NCBI GenBank assembly: GCA_025938055.1
Contig: JAICQC010000135.1
Coordinates: 1 to 10,455, forward strand
From: Anaerolineales bacterium
GTDB taxonomy: Bacteria > Chloroflexota > Anaerolineae > Anaerolineales > Villigracilaceae
Length of the DNA: 10,455 nt
Direction: 5' to 3'
A program made the position numbers and the translations under genes. The notes beneath the pieces are model-generated. The model was not told where the DNA came from. It did no database searches and saw nothing but the letters and a program-made list of their open reading frames with translations. Shown in pieces: positions 5,346 to 10,455 of this stretch; position 1 is the stretch's first letter; every line of letters begins with the position of its first letter.

Positions 5346-7010
5346 ATGGAAACCAAACCATCGATCTGGGTGCAGGCTGTAAAGATGGGCCTGCTGGGGG
5401 GCGCAGTGGCATTGCTGATGTCTCTGGTCGGCATGGTCGCGGCGTTTAGTGGGCGGTATATTATTACTGGAATCTTCACGATGGGTCAGGTCCTATTCCT
5501 GGCACCCGCCCTGGTCGCTGCATATGTAACTCAGCAGCGGGATCCGGAGCAACCACCTCGCACGTTATTCCTCGCCGGCATGCTTTCCGGTTTCACGGCG
5601 AGCGCCGTGCTTGCCGCGCTGCTTCTCATCGGAAGCGTTGTCAACCTGCGGGCAATGTTCATCAACGCCTCGCCTGCTCTGTATGGCATTCTTTCCTTTG
5701 GGAAGGGAGTGGGAGTCGGCGCACTTCTCCTGTTGGGAATGGGTCTGGTGCTGGGGGCCGTGGCGGCTGGCGTGCTGAGGATGCCCGACCGAGCGCGAGG
5801 TGCGCTGATGCAGGCGAGCCTCTGGGTGCTGATGGTCGGCTTGCTGCGCGATTTGATCGTAACCGTCTCTTTTCAATGGGGACCATTGTCGGGCTTCGTC
5901 AGGCAGCTCTTTGCTGTGAGCGGGTTGACGATCGTCGGGGCGATCATTGTGTTCTTGCTGGTCGGTGGTACCAGCTACTGGCGGCTGGCGAGTACGAGAA
6001 GAAATGCAACACAGGTTTTCAATCAGCAGAAGCGAAGCGTTCGTTCGGTCACGCTGGTCGTTCTTGGAATCGTTCTACTCCTGTTACCCTGGATCCTGGG
6101 GATCTTCTTCAGTGAAATCCTTGACAATGTGAGCATGTATATCCTCATGGGTCTGGGACTCAACATCGTGGTGGGTTTTGCCGGCCTTCTGGATCTGGGC
6201 TATGTGGCGTTCTTTGCCATTGGCGCCTACACGATGGGCATACTGACCTCACCCGAACTTGGCATCGCCACTCTCACCTGGTGGCAGGCGCTTCCATTTG
6301 CATTATTGGCTTCCTTTCTGGCCGGTTTTGTCCTGGGCTTGCCAGTCCTCAAGATGCGCGGTGACTACCTAGCTATTGTGACGCTGGGCTTCGGTGAAAT
6401 CGTGCGTCTGCTGGTTCTCTCCGATTGGCTGCGCCCCTGGCTGGGAGGCACCCAGGGGATCCAGCGAATTGCCCAGCCGCGCATAGGTGACTTTGTCCTG
6501 AATACACAGCAGGAACTCTATTATCTTTTCCTCCTGGGGCTCGCCGTGGTAGCTTTTATCGCCTGGCGGCTGAAGGATTCCCGCATCGGGCGCGCCTGGA
6601 TGGCGCTCCGCGAAGATGAAGACGTTGCCATGGCAATGGGGATCAACCATGTAGCCACCAAGCTGCTGGCCTTCGCCACGGGCGCAGTCTTCTCGGGTCT
6701 GGCTGGAGCGATCTTCGCCGCAAAGCTGACATCGGTCTATCCACACAGTATGAACTTCCTGGTGTCCATCAATGTGCTCAGCCTGATCATTATCGGCGGG
6801 ATGGGCTCGATCCCTGGAGTCTTCGTTGGCGCACTGGTTTTGATCGCCGCACCAGACCTGTTGCGCGAGTTCGCCGAGTTTCGGTATCTGGTCTACGGCG
6901 CATTGCTGGTGGTCATGATGCTCACACGACCAGAGGGCTTGCTGCCTGAAAAACGCCGTCAACTCGAACTCCATGAAGAAGTCCCCCCCGCGGCGGTTGC
7001 CGCAGACTAG
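5346..7010 (+). CDS. livM: Branched-chain amino acid ABC transporter permease (LivM-type) with a long membrane N-terminal extension
   Basis: This is the second channel subunit, 554 residues against roughly 300-430 for usual LivM proteins. The LivM core occupies about 234-535. It shows GYVAFFAIGAYTMGIL (285-300), LPVLKMRGDYLAIVTLGFGE (332-351), GGTQGI (367-372), the ATPase-coupling loop ALREDEDVAMAMGIN (420-434) with GLAGAIFA, GGMGSIPGVFVGA (484-496) and RPEGLLP (528-534). Residues 1-212 are extra. They hold about six hydrophobic segments (near 12-34, 38-60, 74-97, 120-143, 155-175, 188-208) with no family motif that I recognise, joined to the core by a basic linker (212-234). The reading frame is continuous, with a strong AAGGAGG eight bases before ATG, so the extension is genuine and not a wrong start. 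The LivG ribosome site overlaps its stop. Confidence 0.92.
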   Translation: METKPSIWVQAVKMGLLGGAVALLMSLVGMVAAFSGRYIITGIFTMGQVLFLAPALVAAYVTQQRDPEQPPRTLFLAGMLSGFTASAVLAALLLIGSVVNLRAMFINASPALYGILSFGKGVGVGALLLLGMGLVLGAVAAGVLRMPDRARGALMQASLWVLMVGLLRDLIVTVSFQWGPLSGFVRQLFAVSGLTIVGAIIVFLLVGGTSYWRLASTRRNATQVFNQQKRSVRSVTLVVLGIVLLLLPWILGIFFSEILDNVSMYILMGLGLNIVVGFAGLLDLGYVAFFAIGAYTMGILTSPELGIATLTWWQALPFALLASFLAGFVLGLPVLKMRGDYLAIVTLGFGEIVRLLVLSDWLRPWLGGTQGIQRIAQPRIGDFVLNTQQELYYLFLLGLAVVAFIAWRLKDSRIGRAWMALREDEDVAMAMGINHVATKLLAFATGAVFSGLAGAIFAAKLTSVYPHSMNFLVSINVLSLIIIGGMGSIPGVFVGALVLIAAPDLLREFAEFRYLVYGALLVVMMLTRPEGLLPEKRRQLELHEEVPPAAVAAD

Positions 7011-7019
7011 GAGGAAAAT

Positions 7020-7811
7020 ATGACATTGCTGATTTCAAAAAACGTGACCAAGCGCTTCGGCGGACTCATAGCTCTGAACAAAATCAATATTGAGGTCAAG
7101 GAAAATGCCATTCAGAGTATCATCGGTCCGAATGGCGCTGGAAAGACCACCTTCTTCAACTGTGTGACTGGGTTTTACACGCCCGAGGAGGGAGATATTC
7201 TTCTGGGAGACCACAATATTACAGGACTTTCACCTGACCGGGTCACTCAGCTCGGAATCTCACGGACATACCAGAACATACGCCTGTTCAAGAACATGAC
7301 CGCGGTGGAAAACATCCTGGTGGGCATGCACCCGCACATGAAAGCAGGTCTGATCGGCGGCATCCTCCGGGGACCCAGCACTCGCAAGGAGGAAGAAGAA
7401 GCCCTGCAGGAAGCGCGGCGCATCCTGCACTTCATCGGGTTGAAGGGCCGCGGCGACATGATGGCAAAGAACCTGCCGTATGGCGAACAGCGCCGGCTGG
7501 AGATCGCCCGCGCGCTCGCCAGCAAGCCCAAGATCCTACTGCTGGATGAACCAACCGCCGGGATGAATCCCAGCGAGACACATGAGATGATGAATTTTAT
7601 CCGTCACCTGCGCGATGAATTAGGCGTTACCATCTTGCTCATCGAGCACCAGATGCGTGTGGTGATGGGCATCTCGGAACTGATCAGCGTTCTGGACTTT
7701 GGCGAGAAGATCGCCGAAGGCACACCCATCGAGATCCAGAACAATCCGCACGTCATCGAAGCCTATCTGGGACGCGGCGCCGCCAGCGGACTCGTTCAGG
7801 CTGCTGCCTAA
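7020..7811 (+). CDS. livG: Branched-chain amino acid ABC transporter ATP-binding protein (LivG-type)
   Basis: This 263-residue cytoplasmic ATPase powers transport together with LivF. All ABC motifs are intact: Walker A GPNGAGKTT (36-44, K42), Q-loop Q85 (TYQNIRLF), signature LPYGEQRR (152-159), Walker B ILLLDEPTAGMNP (172-184, D176 and E177) and switch His H210 (LIEHQM). The signature LPYGEQ in place of LSGGQ is typical of LivG. The C-terminal segment EIQNNPHVIEAYLG is also family-typical, followed by a short Ala-rich tail. ATG follows AGGAGG by five bases, and that ribosome site overlaps the livM stop. Confidence 0.95.
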   Translation: MTLLISKNVTKRFGGLIALNKINIEVKENAIQSIIGPNGAGKTTFFNCVTGFYTPEEGDILLGDHNITGLSPDRVTQLGISRTYQNIRLFKNMTAVENILVGMHPHMKAGLIGGILRGPSTRKEEEEALQEARRILHFIGLKGRGDMMAKNLPYGEQRRLEIARALASKPKILLLDEPTAGMNPSETHEMMNFIRHLRDELGVTILLIEHQMRVVMGISELISVLDFGEKIAEGTPIEIQNNPHVIEAYLGRGAASGLVQAAA

Positions 7812-7825
7812 CCGGAGAATTCATC

Positions 7826-8539
7826 ATGCCTCTACTCGAAGTTGAAAACATCCATACCTACTACGACAACATCCAGGCGCTCAGAGGAGTCTCTCTCACC
7901 GTGGATAAAGGGGAGATCGTCACCCTGATCGGCGGGAATGGTGCGGGGAAGACAACCACCCTGCGGACGATCTGCGGATTGCTCAGACCCCGCGAAGGTC
8001 ACGTGAAGTTGGAAGGTGAAGACCTGGGAAAGTATAAGGCGCACGATATTGTCTACAAGGGCGTTGCCATGGTGCCCGAGGGACGCGGAATTTTCGCCCG
8101 TTTGACTGTGACCGAAAACCTTGAAATGGGCGCCTTCAGCCTGAAGAGCAAGGAAGAGCTCAAGCGGAACATGGAACGGGTCTTCAGTCTCTTTCCTCGC
8201 CTGAAAGAACGCCGCGCACAGATCGCAGGGACCATGTCCGGCGGCGAACAGCAGATGCTGGCGACAGGTCGCGCCCTCATGGCGAGTCCCAATGTCCTGC
8301 TCATGGACGAACCCTCGATGGGTCTGGCGCCTGTCCTGGTGGAGCTTATCTTTGACATTATCGAGCAGATCAATAAGGAAGGCGTCACCATTCTATTGGT
8401 GGAACAAAACGCCCTCATGGCGCTGGCGATCGCGCACCGGGGCTATGTCCTCCAGACGGGCGAGATTGTTTTAAAAGACTCGGCTGAGAATCTCAAGCAG
8501 AACCCCACGGTCCAGAAGGCATATCTGGGAATGGAATAG
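7826..8539 (+). CDS. livF: Branched-chain amino acid ABC transporter ATP-binding protein (LivF-type)
   Basis: This 237-residue partner ATPase of LivG has a normal length for LivF. It has Walker A GGNGAGKTT (36-44, K42), the LivF-typical VPEGRGIF segment (83-90), signature MSGGEQQ (137-143) and Walker B VLLMDEPSMGLAP (157-169, D161 and E162). At the switch position it has Q194 (VEQNA), the usual LivF variant of the H-loop and not a defect. It closes with QNPTVQKAYLG. The start is 14 nt after livG with GGAG upstream. It is the last gene of the operon, with a strong terminator 22 nt downstream. Confidence 0.95.
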   Translation: MPLLEVENIHTYYDNIQALRGVSLTVDKGEIVTLIGGNGAGKTTTLRTICGLLRPREGHVKLEGEDLGKYKAHDIVYKGVAMVPEGRGIFARLTVTENLEMGAFSLKSKEELKRNMERVFSLFPRLKERRAQIAGTMSGGEQQMLATGRALMASPNVLLMDEPSMGLAPVLVELIFDIIEQINKEGVTILLVEQNALMALAIAHRGYVLQTGEIVLKDSAENLKQNPTVQKAYLGME

Positions 8540-8560
8540 GAGTTGCAGCACAACTTGCAG

Positions 8561-8591
8561 CGCAGAGGAGCGAATCGTCCTCTGCGTTTTT
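8561..8591 (+). terminator. Rho-independent terminator of the liv operon
   Basis: A 9-bp perfect stem (CGCAGAGGA at 8561-8569 with TCCTCTGCG at 8578-8586), the loop able to add two CG pairs, followed by T8587-T8591. A small AGTTG/CAACT hairpin (8541-8555) precedes it. Confidence 0.93.
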
Positions 8592-8599
8592 GTTATAAA
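8591..8599 (+). promoter_or_regulatory. Extended -10 promoter giving a nearly leaderless transcript
   Basis: TGTTATAAA: an extended -10 TG-n joined to TATAAA (8594-8599), directly after the terminator T-run. No -35 box is seen at the right spacing, where the sequence is terminator stem-loop. The start would fall at about 8605-8607, only 2-4 nt before ATG 8609. Confidence 0.6.
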
Positions 8600-8608
8600 A
8601 TACAACGT

Positions 8609-9229
8609 ATGAGAAAACAAACCTTAATCTTAATTCTCAGCATCCTTTCCATTTGGATTGCGGCTTGCGCGCCGAATCAGGCAAGCCCGGCACCGGACGC
8701 CAAGACGCCGGTCTCATCCAGCTCGCAGCCCGCCGGCACGCCCACCGACATCTGGAACGCGCTGTTTGAGCGCACTCCAGTTCCGTGGACCACACCCCTG
8801 CCTCCGCTGGAACCGACGGTCCTCGACGCCACGTACGTCAAGGTCAACCCGCGCCTGGAAACGCCATTTCCCTGTAAACGCTGTCCGGACTACGCCCTCA
8901 ACGGCGGTCTGTGGAAGTTCAGCCTCGACAAGGGTATCTTCAGGATCTATTACACGGTCAACGGCTGGCGCAGCATTGGTTCATACGCCGTTTCGGAAGA
9001 CAAGATCTACTTCTTCAATGATCCCTACTGCAACTGGGATACCGGCGTATACACCTGGGCCCTGGAGGAGGGAGTCCTGGTCCTTAGCGAGGTGGATGAT
9101 CCCTGCTCACAGGGACTGCGAGCCGCGAACCTGATCGATCAGCCCTGGTTTTCCTGCCGGCCTCCCAACGCCGAGGCAGCCATCACTGACCACTGGCAGA
9201 AGCCCGAAGGTTGTGATCCAAATGGATAA
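8609..9229 (+). CDS. Small cysteine-containing lipoprotein of unknown function
   Basis: This 206-residue protein is not assigned to a named family. Residues 1-20 are a lipoprotein signal ending I17-A18-A19-C20. A Pro/Ser/Thr-rich, probably extended linker follows (21-72). Residues 95-175 look like an all-beta repeat pattern: GGLWKFSLDKGIFRIYYTV, then GSYAVSEDKIYFFND, then GVYTWALEEGVLVLSEVDDPC, reminiscent of lipocalin-like or META-type small barrels. Six cysteines besides C20 (89, 92, 141, 166, 183, 202), including a C89-x-x-C92 pair, may form disulfides outside the cell. The start at ATG 8609 gives the signal peptide. A TTG start at 8543 would place the coding region over the terminator and promoter. 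No Shine-Dalgarno is present. It is followed after 14 nt by the ornithine cyclodeaminase family gene, so the two are probably co-transcribed. Confidence 0.8.
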   Translation: MRKQTLILILSILSIWIAACAPNQASPAPDAKTPVSSSSQPAGTPTDIWNALFERTPVPWTTPLPPLEPTVLDATYVKVNPRLETPFPCKRCPDYALNGGLWKFSLDKGIFRIYYTVNGWRSIGSYAVSEDKIYFFNDPYCNWDTGVYTWALEEGVLVLSEVDDPCSQGLRAANLIDQPWFSCRPPNAEAAITDHWQKPEGCDPNG

Positions 9230-9243
9230 CAGGCGAGTCTAAC

Positions 9244-10233
9244 ATGCTGATACTAACTGCTGATGATGTCCGCCGGGCGCTGCCAATGAAGGAAGCCATT
9301 CAGGCGATGAAGGATGCATACGCCTCGCTCTCCGGCGGGACAGCGGTTGTGCCGCTCCGGACGCGCCTCCCCATTCCCAATAGTGAATCGTTGAGTCTCT
9401 TTATGCCTGCTTATGTCTATTCCATGGACGGTCAGGCGTTGGCAATCAAAGTTGTTTCCCTCTTCCCGACCAACCCTGCGCGGGGACTCGCCTACATCCA
9501 GGCTGCGGTGCTGGTCTTTGATCCAGAGACGGGTCGCGCGATCGCACTGCTTGAGGGCAGTTCGCTCACCGCCATTCGTACTGGCGCGGCAGGCGGCGCG
9601 GCGATTGACCTGCTCGCGCGTCCAGAAAGTAAGATCGTTGCCGTCTTTGGCGCCGGTGCGCAGGGACGTACTCAACTGGAAGCCGCCTGCACGGCCCGGA
9701 ACATCGAGACGGCATTCATTTTTGATCCCAACCCTGCCAAAGCAGAAGCCTTCGCGGAAGAGATGAAGGGCAAAGCAGGAATTCCCCAAGATATTCAAGT
9801 TGCCTGGAATCCCCAGGAAGCCATCCAGAACTCGGACATTATTTGTACCGCCACCACATCGACAACCCCTGTCTTCGACGACGAAAATCTCAAGCTTGGC
9901 ACGCACATCTCCGCGGTGGGCTCGTATACGCCAGACATGCAGGAAGTTCCCGCCGAGACATTACAGCGTGCAAAGATCTTCGTTGACTCTCGTTCAGCGT
10001 CGCTGGAGGAGGCGGGTGACCTGATCCAGCCCATCCGCGCGGGATTGTTCGATGAATCACATATTGCGGGTGAATTGGGCGAAGTGGTATTAGGAAAAAT
10101 AACGGGCAGGCAAGCTCAGGATGAGATCACGTACTTCAAATCCGTCGGCATTGCTGTTCAGGATGCAATGGCAGCCCAGGTCGCGTTGAACAACGCCCGC
10201 AAACTAAATATCGGCACGGAAGTGGATTTTTAG
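9244..10233 (+). CDS. Ornithine cyclodeaminase / mu-crystallin family NAD(P)-dependent protein
   Basis: This 329-residue protein has a normal family length. Conserved features seen are K69 in the substrate pocket (AIKVVSLFP), the R112 motif LTAIRTGAAGGAA (108-120), a Rossmann dinucleotide loop GAGAQG (136-141) after a beta strand, D231 in TPDMQEV (the position of the catalytic Asp in ornithine cyclodeaminase), and the KSVGIAVQDAMAA block (299-311). The family includes ornithine and lysine cyclodeaminases, alanine dehydrogenase, ketimine reductases and 1-pyrroline-2-carboxylate reductase. Sequence alone does not tell these apart. A neighbouring FAD oxidoreductase of the DAO family and an amino acid importer fit a role in amino or imino acid catabolism. 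The ribosome site is weak (AGGCGAG, 9231-9237). The stop is followed directly by a palindromic element. Confidence 0.88.
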   Translation: MLILTADDVRRALPMKEAIQAMKDAYASLSGGTAVVPLRTRLPIPNSESLSLFMPAYVYSMDGQALAIKVVSLFPTNPARGLAYIQAAVLVFDPETGRAIALLEGSSLTAIRTGAAGGAAIDLLARPESKIVAVFGAGAQGRTQLEAACTARNIETAFIFDPNPAKAEAFAEEMKGKAGIPQDIQVAWNPQEAIQNSDIICTATTSTTPVFDDENLKLGTHISAVGSYTPDMQEVPAETLQRAKIFVDSRSASLEEAGDLIQPIRAGLFDESHIAGELGEVVLGKITGRQAQDEITYFKSVGIAVQDAMAAQVALNNARKLNIGTEVDF

Positions 10234-10290
10234 CTTTGGAGTCCGACAGCTTGCTGTCGAAAAGTAGGAGCAAGCTCCTGCACTCCAAAG
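10234..10290. repeat. Palindromic REP-like element able to fold into a three-way junction
   Basis: An outer 9-bp stem (CTTTGGAGT 10234-10242 with ACTCCAAAG 10282-10290) encloses two hairpins. The first is CGACAGC-TT-GCTGTCG (10244-10259), which can be read as a G-CUUG-C tetraloop stem. The second is AGGAGC-AA-GCTCCT (10266-10279), extended by GT/GC (10264-10265 with 10280-10281). The second hairpin begins GTAGGAGC, like the GTAG-headed REP hairpins mobilised by RAYT transposases. No RAYT gene is in the window. It fills the gap between the two catabolic genes and abuts the next Shine-Dalgarno. Confidence 0.7.
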
Positions 10291-10298
10291 GAGGCGAA

Positions 10299-10455
10299 AT
10301 GTACCTGCCAAACACAGCAGACATTGTCATCATCGGCGGGGGCGTGATGGGCGCGAGTGCAGCCTATCACCTCGCAAAATGTGGGATGAAGAATATCGTG
10401 CTCCTCGAAAGAGAGGAATTTTTCGGCACGGGGGCAACAGGGCGCTGCGCAGGGG
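10299..10455 (+). CDS. FAD-dependent oxidoreductase, DAO family, N-terminus (partial)
   Basis: The first 52 codons are present and the gene continues past the window. Residues 8-25 form the FAD-binding beta-alpha-beta motif (DIVIIGGGVMGASAAYHLA). An acidic end of the second strand (VLLERE) follows, then GTGATGRCAG, as seen in sarcosine oxidase beta subunit-like, glycine/D-amino acid dehydrogenase-like and hydroxyproline oxidase-like members of the DAO family. The substrate-binding half is missing, so the reaction cannot be assigned. The start follows AAAGGAGG (10287-10294) by four bases. The first four bases of that site are also the 3' end of the palindrome's outer stem. Confidence 0.9.
   Translation, partial: MYLPNTADIVIIGGGVMGASAAYHLAKCGMKNIVLLEREEFFGTGATGRCAG

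Noticed and set aside
8543..8608. TTG start adding 22 residues to the small lipoprotein
   Set aside because: It would translate through the liv terminator and promoter and hide the lipoprotein signal; ATG 8609 gives a perfect signal peptide.
10234..10290. Cloverleaf-like fold considered as a tRNA or CRISPR repeat unit
   Set aside because: Only two internal arms, no T-arm consensus, no anticodon-length loop, and no repeat-spacer periodicity.

Overview
The window reads as chromosomal DNA from a GC-moderate bacterium, most likely a Chloroflexota (Anaerolineae-type) lineage. That placement is inference. It rests on the overall style of the proteins (a cysteine-rich LivK lipoprotein, an oversized LivM, a small Pro/Thr/Ser-rich lipoprotein, a LysM plus M23 peptidase), on the mix of strong Shine-Dalgarno starts with starts lacking any, and on no marker gene. 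Every supported gene is on the + strand.

Left part (1-2586): the 3' end of a response-regulator receiver domain closed by a strong intrinsic terminator; a DUF192 protein whose ATG lies just past that terminator; a secreted LysM/M23 cell-wall peptidase overlapping it by 8 nt; and a stand-alone cyclic-nucleotide-binding-domain protein with its own good extended -10 promoter and a GTG start.

Centre (2587-8539): a complete branched-chain/polar amino acid ABC importer in the order livK-livH-livM-livG-livF. In front of livK is a 285-nt control region. It holds a sigma70-like promoter, three related AT-rich elements around it, a terminator-like hairpin inside the leader, a perfect anti-SD match feeding a short overlapping reading frame, and a GC hairpin next to the livK ribosome binding site. 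A very stable stem-loop without a U-tract separates livK from the membrane and ATPase genes. livM carries about 230 extra N-terminal residues with roughly six additional membrane segments. The operon ends at a strong intrinsic terminator after livF.

Right part (8592-10455): an extended -10 promoter directly abuts the ATG of a small cysteine-rich lipoprotein, predicting a leaderless message. An ornithine cyclodeaminase/mu-crystallin family gene follows 14 nt later. Then comes a compact palindromic element that can fold into a three-way junction and contains a GTAG-headed REP-like hairpin. Last is the 5' end of an FAD-dependent DAO-family oxidoreductase, whose Shine-Dalgarno overlaps the palindrome. 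The importer next to two amino/imino-acid oxidoreductase-type genes suggests an uptake and catabolism locus for an amino acid or cyclic imino acid, but the substrate cannot be read from the sequence.

No CRISPR array, tRNA, rRNA, transposase or phage gene was seen. The items most worth a second look are the livK leader, the LivM extension and the palindromic element at 10234-10290.
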